Of a stretch of 64,000 nt of DNA, positions 46,414 through 56,933 are shown one piece after another. This stretch comes from Liriodendron chinense. Its lineage: Eukaryota > Streptophyta > Magnoliopsida > Magnoliales > Magnoliaceae. Location of the stretch: contig PVNU02002367.1 of assembly GCA_003013855.2 (NCBI GenBank), positions 1 through 64,000 of the forward strand, in the 5' to 3' direction. The notes beneath the pieces were generated by a model that was given only the letters and a program-made list of their open reading frames with translations, was not told where the DNA came from and did no database searches. Each line of letters begins with the position of its first letter. Position 1 is the first letter of the stretch. The position numbers were made by a program, and so were the translations under genes.

Positions 46414-46451
<38 letters not shown>

Positions 46452-47812
46452 TCTGGCCACTACTATGGTAACAACGCCTCTACGGCCTGATCCTAGTTGG
46501 ATTGAAATTAGGGTTTTTCGTTTGGAATTAGGAGTTTTAGCCGGATCCTAGTTGGATTTGGGTTTTGATTCCTATCGGTGGTTTAAATTTCTTAATCTTT
46601 GTGGTTTCTGCCTCTCTTTATTTGTTTCCTTCCTAAAAACAGTGGGTGGGTGTAGGGTCCGAGGTGTCAGCAATGGCAGGGGCGTAGCAATAAGCATGGG
46701 GCGTCAGCGATTGTGATGCGGCCAGACGCATTCGCCATCACAATTGACGGAGAAGAGCCTGATTCGATCAGTGCCGATCACGAAGGTTGGGTTCAATAAT
46801 GGCGGAAGCAGTGGTGGGATTTGAACGGACAAGATGAACAAACGTTGGTTGAATTAATAGCGGGAGTTTGGCCGATTTTAGGGCAGACGGTAACAATGAC
46901 TCCCGCGATGGTCGTGGATAGCGAAGGGTCAGGGCAGGGGCAGCAAAGTGGGTTTTAGGGCCGGCTATTGGGTTTGCACAGGGGCGGTGTTGCGGGGTTC
47001 GCACAGCAGCGGTGGGTCATGGGGTCGCAACCAGTTAGTGGTGGTTACTCAGGGTCGCAGCCAGTGGACGATGGATTTACAGTGTCGCACAGGGGAACTC
47101 AGGGAGGGTTTGGTGGTTGTTGAGGATGGCAGTCAACTGGTGGCAAGAAATAATGGTCTAACCGGTTTGCGATGGGTTTGGGTACAGATCTGGCAGAGTT
47201 GCTGGAGATTGGTTTTGGTGTGATGGTGATGGGGTTGAAGGTCTGGGCAATGGTATTCCGGCGATGGTTGTCTGAGGTATGTAGAGGGATATTTTTTTTA
47301 ATTTGAATGCTGTTTTTGTAATTTGTAGATAGTATTGTTTCATGGTTGCAGAGAAAAGTATTACGAGATTTGGAGTTTTCTGCAAATTGTAATCTTTTTC
47401 TGCAATTTCAGAGAAAACCCAATTCATGGCTGCAGAGGAGTTGGTAAATTTTTTAAGTTGGATGCTTTTTCCGTCTGTAGTATATGCTTATTTGCAATTC
47501 TGTGAGAAACCCTTTCCATGATTTTAGAGGAAAAAAAAGGAAGAGTTATCCTAGCTCCTCAAGCACCTCGGAGCTCACCCTCAAGATCTCAACTCTGACT
47601 CCTTTCAATCACCAGGTACATGAATCGATGCGATTCCAATTGGTGTTTGATTTGATTGTATTTTACTTGAAATTATGTGCATCTTTATTTATTTATGTAT
47701 TGTGGATTCTCTTTTTTTCCTTTTCTTGAGGTTTTGTTGTGATTTGGTTGGGAGGTGAAACTTTACCTTTGATGAATTCAGTGGATAAAAGATAGAATAG
47801 TCAAATTTTGGA
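45991..47812. other. CACTA interior, left part
   Basis: No recognisable gene. 46190-46350 has MITE-like phrases (GGTGTGGTCCACTTGGGCC, CATGGACGGAGTGG). 46416-46449 is a run of 34 C. 46480-47760 reads like plant gene 5' and intron sequence (ATTAGGGTTTTTCG), possibly captured flank of a host gene. Confidence 0.45.
46416..46449 (+). repeat. Uninterrupted run of 34 C
   Basis: A homopolymer of C, so G on the other strand. Such runs are rare in plant DNA and are prone to sequencing error. Confidence 0.95.
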
Positions 47813-48085
47813 GATATGAAATCAAGCAATGTCCTTCTGGATGAGAATTTAGAGGCCCGGGTGTCAGATTTCGAAATGGCCCAGCTAATGAACACCCTCG
47901 ACACTCTCTTAAGTGTAAGCACCCTCATCGGGACCCCTAGATACGTCTCACTAGAGTACTTCCAGACTTTCTGTTTCACAACAAAAGGCAATGTTTACAG
48001 CTATGGTGTCATATTGCTAGCGGTTCTTTCAGGGAAGAGACCAATCGATCTGTCAGAATTTGGAGACAGCAACCTGGTTGGATAG
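47813..48085 (+). pseudogene. Captured fragment of a BRI1-like receptor kinase
   Basis: The frame reads DMKSSNVLLDENLEARVSDF, then a changed DFG motif (DFE), ARLMN-like AQLMNTLDT, LSVSTLIGTPRYV, a changed APE-like motif, then TTKGNVYSYGVILLAVLSGK and FGDSNLVG with a stop. This is the catalytic loop to subdomain IX of the brassinosteroid receptor kinase family (BRI1/BRL). The catalytic Asp segment HRD lies at or before the left edge and is not preserved. About 90 residues out of more than 1100 remain, and the loss of DFG and APE shows it is dead. Confidence 0.88.
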
Positions 48086-48359
48086 GCAGATGCAGGTGAC
48101 TGTTATCTAGGATATCTTTATGTAGATCACTTTGAGCATTCTATATATTCCTTTCATTTTGATGGAAGATGTGAGTTTTGTAGTAACAACCAACTTCTTG
48201 CAATTTTTCAGCATTGCAGGGAATGTAATTTTGAATGAGTCAGACCTGGAACCAACTTTGAAAGCTTTGAAGCATCTAGGCTTAATGACAATAAATGTGG
48301 TATATAAATATAAATGTCCATTTTACAGGTGCATATTTAGCCTGTTTATAACATTTCAG
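48086..48359. other. CACTA interior between captured fragments
   Basis: No known gene. An exon-like piece near 48207-48290 (after TTTTTCAG) reads IAGNVILNESDLEPTLKALK but is not recognised. Confidence 0.35.
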
Positions 48360-48434
48360 TTCAGGATTCAGAGATTACCTTCTAAAGCTGGAGCTTCTTC
48401 GAGCGATTGTAGATTCAGGATTTGAGCATCCTTC
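48360..48434 (+). pseudogene. Captured exon of a UAP56/SUB2-type DEAD-box RNA helicase
   Basis: After the acceptor ACATTTCAG the sequence reads SGFRDYLLKLELLRAIVDSG then FEHPSG. This is the Q-motif side of the UAP56 helicases (FRDFLLKPELLRAIVDSGFEHPSE in the family). The usual donor after the GAHPSE-type end is changed to GAGGCAAATTC, a GC donor at best. Only one exon of the mRNA export helicase is present, with no ATP-binding motifs. Confidence 0.85.
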
Positions 48435-50043
48435 AGGAGGCAAATTCTTGTCAAGTTCTTTTCATTTTCTGTTTGACTTCATGAAAAACATAGATTTTGT
48501 TATAACAAGAAGCTAATTGTGATGAATTAACTGATATTAAAATTTTGATGCACTAAACAAGTTTGAGCACATATTCTTAAAAAAAAATTGTGCATATATG
48601 CTTGAGAAGCTGTTAGTTTATTATGCTGTAGAATGCTCTAAATTGCCTGCAACTGGTTAATTTTGAACTTATCAAGTCCATGATTTTTCAATGGTAGAAA
48701 TTGATATTTTGAAGACAGTTAAAGCATGTTATTGTTGTGAGTCTTAAACATTATGCGGAATAATCGGATCGTCTATGCATCAATAATAGAGATTTCATAC
48801 TATAATCTTAAAGCCATACCTGATTGGGAAGACATTCCCGTTTGCCGTCTTGGTCTTCCACACCTAACACCTTTAGGAGAACCTCTCAATGGGGACTAGG
48901 GTTTTCTCTTGTATCTTGGTGAGGGGACCAAGACATATATTTATAGGAAAGAGGGCCAGAGAAGCTTACCCATCACACTTCTCTCCTCTAGGGTCTCCAC
49001 ACCGTAGGTTTCCATATCTTGCTTAATAACTGCGTATAGGGAACACAGTTCAAGCGTCCCGCCCCAAACTTATTTGCAATGATCACAACTATAGTGGGGC
49101 CCACTGAATCGCTCAATTTGAATAATCCAACGGTCATGATCTAAACCGATGATCATGTGTGGCCCACCTAATGGAGTCTTACAATTGTTGTTGTCTTAAA
49201 AACATTTTCCAATGACACACCAATGCACCCATGCCATTGCACTACACCAAAATCTCGATTTTGGAATGGGGACGCCTTTGGCTAAACAACTTTGTCTATG
49301 TACAGTTATTGCCTCACGGCTTTCTCTACTGCCTAAATCAGATCATTGTTCTTTGTTCTGACTGCATAAGACTAGAAGGCCCATACTGGTTAACTTCTTT
49401 TTGGTTTTGCTGGTGATTTTTATTTTGAATAGTCTGGGAACTCATTCTTGTTAGCTGTTTTTGTTTCATCAGGATTTGTTGGTGTTTGAAAGATAATACT
49501 GTAGTTTCGCGTTTCCTCCATTAACCTAACAGGCAGAGGAATTGAGGGACCAATTAAAGATGCATTATACAACTTTGCAAAACATAAACAGACCAAGTGA
49601 AGACCTGCCTCACGGCATGTACGGATCCATGTTAAGTAGTCCTTTTAATTATAGGAATCTTCTCTTGCCATTCGTGGTCCACGTTGTATTTCTGGTTTAA
49701 TGATGGAAGGGACTTTTGCTTGTCAAACTATTTAGTCTGATCTTTTAGATGTGTTCTTTAGCATCACAAGGATAAGGGGAAGCTTTCTAAAAAAAATAAA
49801 AAATCTTCTTAACCAATTGTAACTTTTAAAGATCAAAACTTCTTTAACATCACTATGCTTCCTATACCCATTTATGTTCTCATTGTAACTTTTAAAGATC
49901 ACAAGATCAGCTTGCATGGAAATATCTTGCTTGATCGTACTGTCAAATGTTCTCACCTCTTAGTTGTTGTCATGTTTTGTAATATGCAGAAGAAAATGTT
50001 GCTATACATGATGAGCTTTAGAAGGTAAATAGCAAACAGGACA
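48435..50043. other. CACTA interior, middle part
   Basis: AT-rich, no clear gene. 48790-49060 has a TATATTTATAGG box and CTCTCC-rich text that looks like an LTR piece. 49060-49200 has MITE-like phrases. One exon-like piece is listed at 49533-49630. Confidence 0.4.
49533..49630 (+). pseudogene. Exon-like fragment, gene not recognised
   Basis: Between an acceptor (CCTAACAG) and a donor-like GTTAAGTAG the frame reads AEELRDQLKMHYTTLQNINR and PSEDLPHGMYGSM. This looks like conserved protein, but I do not know the family. It could be another captured host exon. Confidence 0.4.
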
Positions 50044-50689
50044 TGTTGGGAAAGCCGGCAGCGGAAGCGGAACGCTGAACTCGTGAAGCAATGCGAAATC
50101 AAACAAGTAAACACGATGCAATCAATCACACACAAGCATTCACACAAGAGACTCCGAATTTACGTGGAAAAACCCCTCAACGGGTAAAAAACCATGGCAC
50201 AAAGTGATCCACTATGAATTTAAACAGAAGATTACAAAGATGACAGCCCACAAGCAAGGAAAACAGAGAAAACCCAAGCTCTTTCTCTCTCACAACTCTC
50301 TCCCCTCTTCCTAGTACGAATAGGAAACCTTGGACACCTTAGGATTCTACTCTAAGTTGGATTACAACACCTTAAATAGGAAGAAATCCGAAAATAGAAA
50401 CACCTTGCGCAGTACTGCGGACTGCGCAAGGAATCCGCGCGCACAGCCGACCAGTCGCCCGACCTGTCGCACATTGCACAGAATAGTCCAGGGAGAAATC
50501 ACCGACTTTGCCTCACAACTGACCGGTCGCCCGACCGGTCGGAGCCCCCCTCAGACCGGTCGCCCGACCAGTCTAGGCACTCAACAAACTGTCATTGAGC
50601 CTGTGTGCATCTGGGCCATAACACGTCAGACTGGTCGTCCGACCGGTCTGAGCACCCAAACGTGCACATGTTTGAAGGCTCACCCAACA
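50044..50689 (-). repeat. 3' LTR of the small copia
   Basis: TGTTGGGAAAGCCGG to GGCTCACCCAACA. It contains several ACCGGTC palindromes (50450-50670), some with point changes, and a TATA-free CT-rich stretch near 50280. Confidence 0.92.
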
Positions 50690-50792
50690 ATCTCCATCGA
50701 GGCTTCAAACGTCGAATCAAACACATCCTTACAACGTCATCTCATCTTCAATCATAGCTCCACCTCTTCTAGTGCCACCATCGACCCTAACC

Positions 50793-52090
50793 TTACAAAT
50801 TCACGCCCTTTACTACTCTTCTCATGTGGCCCTTGGGCACTTGCCACATACGAGCAACCGTGGATCTCGCTGCCTTTCCTGCAACTCCACCATGAATTGT
50901 GCTCCCGATCAACATGTAAAGATGGCCACACCTCTGTGCCATCATACATACGACTGCCCCCTTCATCACTTCACAACAACGATCGCGACCGATAAACACG
51001 CACCCTTTTGCCTCGAGTGCACCAAGAGAAATCACATTCATTCTTCATCTTGGGAACATGCTTCACATTTTTCAGGACTCGTTCGACTCCTATCGAACAT
51101 CCTAATGCGCACAGTACCAATACCCACAACCTTATGAGCAACTCCATCGCCCACAAACACCGATTCTCCACCATATTCCCTGTATGTCGTGAATGAACTC
51201 TGGTCAGGACAAACGTGACATGAAGCTCTTGAATCAAGGATCCACTCACTACCGTGAGATTCCTTGCCAGAAACAGTCAGAATTTCACATAGATCGCCAC
51301 TGTCCTCTACAGTATTGGCTCCCTCTCTAGAAGAATTTTCAAACTTCTCTTGCCTCAACCTGGGATTCTGACAATCCCTCCTCATGTGACCCTCCTGACC
51401 ACAATTCCAGCACTTCACCTTAGCCTTCCCTTTGCCCTTTGCCCTAGATCCCGATTTTGAATATCCTCTATGCTCAGAACTTCTTCCCCTCATAACCAGT
51501 GCCTCTGAAGAATAACGGGAAGCCACGTCACCGCCTTTCTTTCTCATTGCCTTCGACTGGAGGGCTGAGATAACGGTCTCGACGCTTATGGTTTCCTTCC
51601 CTGCGCACACAGAGTCCCTGAACGACTCATATGAATCTGGAAGAGAATTCAACAGGATGCATGCTTGATACTCATCTTTCATCGGTTCATCGATCTCCAC
51701 CAACTTGCAAACAAGCCTATTGAACGTGCTCAGGTGGTCCTCCACCTTAGTTCCCTTAGCCATCCTCAAGGTGAACAACTGCATCAACACATACATGCGA
51801 TTCTCTAGAGATTTCTTGGCATAAACCTTCTTTAGCTTCGCCATCGTTTCAGCCGCAGTCTTCTCCTTCATGACATGGTAGAGAACATCATCCGTAAGGT
51901 TTAATAGGATTGAGGTTCTAGCCTTTTTGTCGAGCCTCGTCCACTCATCATCTTTTATAGCCTTGGGTCGCTTTCCAAGAGCATCATCAAGCCTTTGCTG
52001 AACTAGGAAGGATTCAACATTCACCTTCCTTAGGTCAAAATTATTTTTCCCAGAGAACTTCTCTATCTCGAACCTTGCGCCCGATCCCAT
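50793..52090 (-). pseudogene. Copia gag, CCHC knuckle and protease
   Basis: From MGSGARFEIEKFSGKNNFDL at 52090 the frame stays open through gag (KARTSILLNLTDDVLYHVM, FNRLVCKLVEIDEPMKDEYQ, CILLNSLPDSYESF), a basic region, the knuckle CWNCGQEGHMRRDC and the protease motif SEWILDSRASCHVCPDQ, where the normal DSGAS has become DSRAS, so protease activity is doubtful. After about 51060 the frame changes. HVPKMKNE, then NVISLGALEAKG and MLIGSTIHGG (to 50793) are the start of the pre-integrase region. The frame starts one codon after the primer site region, and 350 residues match the length of this gag type. Confidence 0.93.
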
Positions 52091-52130
52091 CTTCTCGTCT
52101 CAGATTCGAATATGCTCCACCCCAACTTTA

Positions 52131-52142
52131 GCTTTGATACCA
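52131..52142 (-). other. Primer binding site of the small copia
   Basis: The - strand reads TGGTATCAAAGC two bases after the LTR end CCAACA, complementary to initiator tRNA-Met with one change. Confidence 0.88.
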
Positions 52143-52144
52143 CT

Positions 52145-52847
52145 TGTTGGAAAAGCCGGAAACAGAAGCAGAACGCCGAACTCGTGAAGCAATGTGAAAT
52201 CAAACAAGTAAACAAGATGCAACCAATCACACACAAGCATTCACACAAGAGACTCCAGATTTACGTGGAAAAACCCTTCAACGAGTAAAAAACCACGGCA
52301 CAAAGCGATCCACTATGAATTTAAATAGAAGATTACAAAGATGACAGCCCACAAGCAAGGAAAACAGAGAAAACCCAAGCTCTCTCTCTCTCTCTCTCTC
52401 ACAACTCTCTCTCCTCTTCCTAGTACGAATAGGAAACCTTGGACACCTTAGGATACTACTCTAAGTCGGATTACAACACCTTAAATAGGAAACACCTTAG
52501 GATACTACTCTAAGTCGGATTACAACACCTTAAATAGGAAAAAATCCGAAAATAGAAACACCTTGCGCAGTACTGCGGACTGCGCAAGGAATCCACGCGC
52601 ACAGCCGACCGGTCGCCCGACCGGTCGCACATTGCACAGAACAGTCCAGGGAGAAATCACCAACTCTGCCTCACAGCCGACCGGTCGCCTGACCGGTCGG
52701 AGCCCCCCTCAGACCGGTCGCCTGACCGGTCTAGGCACTCAACAAACTGTCATTGAGCCTGTGTGCATCTGGGCCATAACACGTCAGACCGGTCGCCCGA
52801 CCGGTCTGAGCACCCAAACGTGCACATGTTTGAAGGCTCACCCAACA
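52145..52847 (-). repeat. 5' LTR of the small copia
   Basis: Matches 50044-50689 but is longer, mainly through a 47 bp tandem duplication (ACACCTTAGGATACTACTC unit at about 52440-52545). It has eight GACCGGTC palindromes in four pairs (52605-52805). Confidence 0.93.
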
Positions 52848-53922
52848 GGACACTGTATTGACTTGCATAAACCCATCTGTTTTTACCCATCACTAGATCA
52901 TGCCACTGCCTGGCACAGTTGCACATGTGCACTGCCACCTTACAAATTGATCACAACTATGGAATTGTAAGGAAATAGAAATCATGGGGCTTGCAACTTG
53001 CTTGGTTTGTCAGGCTAGTCTATATGATTTCTTTGTATCATCTAATTGGAATGTCTTGTAACCATAGACATTCTTTCTTCTACCATATATATTTGTTGGT
53101 TATTCCACTTCTATCTTTTGATAGGATAAACTCCAATGCATGCAAAGGGTAATATAGGCTTAAACCTTGTGTCTTCAAAATGGTAAGTGACAAACACTAG
53201 TTACATTTAAGATGGCGAAAAACCTGAAAAACGCCTCTGTATATATGATGGCTAATGTTTTTTTGGCACCCGTTTTCAAGACCCAAGCTTATTTTTGTCA
53301 ATATACGTAGGGTGATGTTAAAGCTGTCCTTCTGAGGTGAATTATGGCAAAAGCATTTGGTGAGCTTGTTCGGATAGGAAAACTTCAAAATGTGGATGTT
53401 GAAAACCTCCACAGAAAACTAAAAACGTGTAAAACCAGTTATTGTATGCTTAGTTGTAGAATTGTTAAACTGCACTTGGTTGACATCCAAACACAACCTT
53501 AGCTTCTTTCCTTTCTCTCGGTTATTGTTTTTATATAGATTGGGCTTTCTTTTTCTTTTCTTTTTTTCAGTGTTGGCTTATTAATTTATTTCTCGAGTAG
53601 ATGGCAAGAATATGGAGAAAGATGCTTGATTTTGCAAGGATTAAAGATGTTAATCAGAAAGCAAAGTTCTTTTTTTTTTTTTTTTTTTTCTTTTGAGAGA
53701 GGTAAATTCCTGTTCTCTCTCTCTCTCTCAAAAGAAAAAAAGAAAAGAAAAGAAAAGAAAAAAGCATAGCTTTCTTTAATATTATGTTCCCTTTTGCAAC
53801 CTTTTCTCAAGCACTGCAAAAATACTGGAGCTCTATTTCGTTTCCTGTATTAGTGGATGTGTCATGGGTGCTGTATAAAATGAGCTATTTGTTAGGAAAG
53901 ATTTTATTTATTTTTCTGTCAG
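52848..53922. other. CACTA interior, right part
   Basis: No clear gene. Homopolymer T (53671-53690) and a CT microsatellite (53715-53730). The stretch before 53923 looks like intron sequence of the mTERF donor gene (pyrimidine-rich end TTTTTCTGTCAG). Confidence 0.45.
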
Positions 53923-54081
53923 GTACCAAAAGTGAGTATTGACCGTGCAATCAGAAGTTGGCCTCATTTATTGGGATGTTCAACCAGCAAGATGAAAACA
54001 ATGGTGGATCAATTTGCTGAACGAGGTGTTCTCATGAAAACATGCAGAGTGCCGATGGCAGTCCTTATGCAAATAGCACTA
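53923..54081 (+). pseudogene. Captured exon of an mTERF-family gene
   Basis: A 159 bp exon (53 codons) with good splice sites (CTGTCAG|GTACC and GCACTA|GTAAG) reads VPKVSIDRAIRSWPHLLGCS then TSKMKTMVDQFAERGV. This is a helical repeat of organelle-targeted mTERF proteins (RSWPHLLGCSTSKM is typical). mTERF proteins act in plastid or mitochondrial transcription and RNA processing; this is one exon only. The last 18 residues are less typical. Confidence 0.75.
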
Positions 54082-54550
54082 GTAAGTTCTCATCGTCTTT
54101 TTGGAACCAATTCAATGTGTGGCCTATCATTCTGTATGTTCTCATTGTATATTCATGTGTGCTTATGATTGCATGTTTAAGGTATAGTTGCATTTAGTCT
54201 CACGTTTATGATGGTTGGAAGATAATCCCCAAGCATTGAGTAACGATGAGCCTGTAGTCTTCGACCCTTCCATTATTCCCCAGTGGGCGTGGGTCAAAAG
54301 GTTGCACCTCCCCAAAATCATGCATTTTGAATCATATACTGTAGTATAGAAAACAATGAGTACTTAATTATAAAAAAAAGTTGAACTTAATGTTGGACAT
54401 GGAACTTCATTTGCATTGGCAGGGTGTGGTTAAGTTTCTTGAATTATCAAATATCATTTTAAGTTGTGGTGATTTTGTGATTCTTGTGTGACTAATGAAC
54501 ACAAGGAACAAAAAATTTAGGTGGTGAGTGGTAAAAACAAAAGTAACTAT
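54082..54550. other. CACTA interior next to the right end
   Basis: AT-rich, no gene seen. Probably intron sequence following the mTERF exon. Confidence 0.4.
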
Positions 54551-54868
54551 TTACAACGGGCCTAAGCTGCTGTAACTAAACATCTCAACAGATAATTACA
54601 TCGGGCTTATAACTGCTGTAAATAGGCTTCCAATTTTACAACGCGCCATCACTGTTGTTAATACTTCTTTTTGCAACAGGCCGCAAACGTTCGAACTTTT
54701 CACGAGGGGTAGAACGTGTTCTAAAAAACAGTTATTTACAACAGGTATGATCGTCGTAAATAACAATATTTTTTTGCAACAGGAGCTGTTACAACGGTTG
54801 CTTGACCGTTGTAAAATAATTTTTACAATGTTTATAGCCCGTTGTAAAAGTATCATTTTCTTGTAGTG
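54551..54868. repeat. CACTA right subterminal repeats and terminus
   Basis: Many variants of TTTACAACGGGC and TGTTGTAAA in both orientations, ending in CTTGTAGTG. They mirror 45711-45990 and are the usual transposase binding arrays of CACTA elements. Confidence 0.85.
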
Positions 54869-54870
54869 AG

Positions 54871-55123
54871 CATTGTCAGAAAACTTCTGAACACCTAACA
54901 TCACAGCATCAACTTTAATTATTGGCGGTGAAGAGTCTTCAAGAGCAGAATTTACAGAAACCTCGCCCGCAAAAATCAGATCAACGACATCTTTATCAAC
55001 TAATGGCAGTGTAAAATCCGTAGAAGAAATCTGAGTGACTATATGCTCATCCTCCTCGACAGTTTCTTCTTGAACGGGCAGAGAAGGCGTCTTAACAAAA
55101 GATGGCTCCACATCCCCTGTCAT
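54871..55123 (-). pseudogene. Element B reading frame, first half (acidic, unrecognised)
   Basis: The - strand reads MTGDVEPSFVKTPSLPVQEE, TVEEDEHIVTQISSTDFTLP, LVDKDVVDLIFAGEVSVNSA and VDAVMLGVQKFSDN, then the CACTA. It is acidic and looks like the linker between gag and pol domains in gypsy elements, but I cannot name it. Confidence 0.5.
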
Positions 55124-55399
55124 GAAGCATGCTCGTTCTTCTTAAAGCCCATCACTGGCTCCCGATATATCTTGTCCAGATACCTTGGCGAAGTTCTACA
55201 CCCCTGTAGAAAACTACCCCTCCACTTTAAAAGCTTTAGGTGGATTTTCTGATTTCACAGAGGCAACATATGGGTTGTTGACGGGGCTGGAGACCTATGG
55301 TGTCATCATTTCACTAAGATATTCTTTGTTGTACAGGAAATGGGCCAGTAGGCGTTGCTTCATCCGTGACCTCGAGCGAATTGGTTGCTTTATCTCTTG

Positions 55400-55915
55400 C
55401 TTTCAACAGTACTGAGCATGTAACCACCAATCCCTAGCGTTATCGTACAAGTGACACACCTTGGTTGGAACCTTCCTCTCTTTCGGAACTTGTATGTAGT
55501 CGAAGAAATACTCGACTGCAAAAAGCCATTCATCGACGCGATCCTGTCCATTGAAGAATGGAAAAACTATCGTCTTTCTACATGATCGATCTCTCTGATC
55601 CTCCCAATCGTAGAATCTAGCAAATCCTGGAATCGGGTTGTCGTCACGAGGGACGATTTGTTCTTATCTCTTAATTATACGGTCGAGCTCATCCAGCAAC
55701 TCTTGCGTGGCTAGATCAATTTTTCTCTATACCTAATTACATGATGGAATTGGCGCATCTGCAGAATGCTAGATGGAAGCCTGCAGCCCTTGTATAGTCT
55801 CCCGTCTCTGCCGATGGAAAGCTTCCTTTCTTTTCGATAGATGAATCCTTGGATCACCGTCCACAGGATTTTTTTCTTGCCTTGTAAATAGAAATCGGCC
55901 CGAGGAGATTCCTTG
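55400..55915 (-). pseudogene. Element B gag (retrotransposon gag core)
   Basis: The - strand reads TQELLDELDRIIKR, a stop, then RDDNPIPGFARFYDWEDQRD, FPFFNGQDRVDEWLFAVEYF, FDYIQVPKERKVPTKVCHLY and ARDWWLHAQY. This is the usual gypsy gag block (FNGxDPxxWLxxxExFF, WW near the end). It begins soon after the primer site. Stops at several places show decay. Confidence 0.75.
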
Positions 55916-55927
55916 CTCTGATACTAA
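55915..55927 (-). other. Primer binding site of element B
   Basis: The - strand reads TTAGTATCAGAGC right after the LTR end, close to the tRNA-Met site TGGTATCAGAGC. Confidence 0.7.
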
Positions 55928-55929
55928 TT

Positions 55930-56498
55930 TGGCGTAGCGTAGACAGGGTGTGAGATCAATCACCGTCTCTCCCACTGATAACTGATTCGAATCCACGGAT
56001 CTAATAGGACTCCTCAACCAGTCTTCTTCGCATCCACGAAGGAACACTCGAATTCACGAGTAAAACAGAGTACAAACTCAAATAATTTGTATTAATCCAT
56101 AGACAATTGCCTTAACAATGTGCTTAAATAATTATTTATATAGGAAACTAAACCTAGAAAAAACCTAATCATGTGTGCAACCCTAACTTGCGTAAAAAGA
56201 TAAAAAATCCTAGAAATAATATTGAAGAAATCGCTAAAAATGGAAACAAATATGAAATCGTGCATCTCTGTATAATGCCTGTTGACCGGTCAGCGATCGG
56301 TCACTCAGAGCTCCAAACAGTCCAACGAGTTGGGACTGTTTTCTAGTTGAAATCCGGCCGGTCGACCAAGGGGTGCGACCGGTCGACAAAGGCTATTGAC
56401 GGGAGATTTTGCTGGTGTTTTTGCCAATCTTCTCGCAGTCCATCTCCTTCATGAAGGTTGTCGATCCTTGCCCACGATTAGGAGGTCCATTCCCTACA
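55930..56498 (-). repeat. 5' LTR of element B
   Basis: TGGCGTAGCGTAGAC to ATTCCCTACA. Partner of 31521-32099. It contains two GACCGGTC palindromes and CCGGCCGGTCGACC. Confidence 0.88.
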
Positions 56499-56933
56499 TA
56501 AAAAAATCTACTTATTAGGTTCTGCATGATGCAATGGTATGCTATGACTAGAAATTCCTCACAGTTTGTTGTTCTTTAAGGCCTTCTTCCTCCTCTCATA
56601 ATTATTTAAGAAATATTAGTGGAGATGAATAGAGTCTGATTTGAAAACATAAAAACAAACTGCTCTCTATCATTGATAAACAAGATGATTCAACTACTGT
56701 AACAGTCACATGAATCTCTCAATCAAGTAACCAGGACCGGTTCCACAATTCTCTCCATAACAGATGTAGCCGTTACATGATTCCCATAATACCTGCAGCA
56801 GTTACATGATTACTTTTAAATTTTGTAATTTAAAATTGTAAATTAAAATCCCTTAAAATCTGGGATATGTAACTTATTTAAAGAGATGTACATTGGAATG
56901 AAAAGACATAGAAAAATTCAACTTTTTTTTTTA
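56499..56933 (+). other. Probable copia-D 5' LTR remnant
   Basis: This lies between the end of element B and the copia-D primer site. By position it should be the copia-D LTR, but no second copy is in the window. No gene. Confidence 0.45.

Larger units (their letters stand above)
50044..52847 (-). mobile_element. Small non-autonomous copia element (TR-GAG-like)
   Basis: LTRs at 50044-50689 and 52145-52847 flank only about 1.45 kb of internal DNA. The flanks are GGACA on both sides (50039-50043 and 52848-52852), a perfect 5 bp duplication. It reads on the - strand: primer site, gag, CCHC knuckle, protease, part of the pre-integrase region. Integrase, RT and RNase H are missing, so it would need help in trans. 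The relative copia-E at 60833 may be the autonomous family. Confidence 0.93.
45711..54868. mobile_element. Non-autonomous CACTA (En/Spm) transposon with captured host gene fragments
   Basis: The ends are CACTATAAGAAAATG (45711) and CATTTTCTTGTAGTG (to 54868), the plant CACTA terminus. About 250-300 bp inside each end is packed with subterminal repeats (TTTACAACAGGC, GCCTGTTGTAAA and variants). Flanks are CAT on the left and AG-CAT on the right, a 3 bp duplication with two extra bases. No transposase is seen. The inside holds a receptor kinase fragment, a UAP56-like exon, an mTERF exon, one more exon-like piece and a complete small copia insertion. Confidence 0.87.
31521..56498 (-). mobile_element. 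Element B: Ty3/gypsy element holding many nested insertions
   Basis: Near-identical LTRs of about 0.57 kb lie at 31521-32099 and 55930-56498 in the same orientation. The primer site is next to the right LTR and a polypurine tract plus pol C-terminus next to the left, so the element reads on the - strand. The remains between them are a decayed gag (about 55900-55400), an unrecognised acidic ORF split by a CACTA transposon (55123-54871 and 45710-45489) and a pol tail (32280-32101). Protease, RT, RNase H and integrase of B were not found. Outer flanks are A-rich (TAAAA on both sides), so the exact duplication is ambiguous. Confidence 0.82.
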
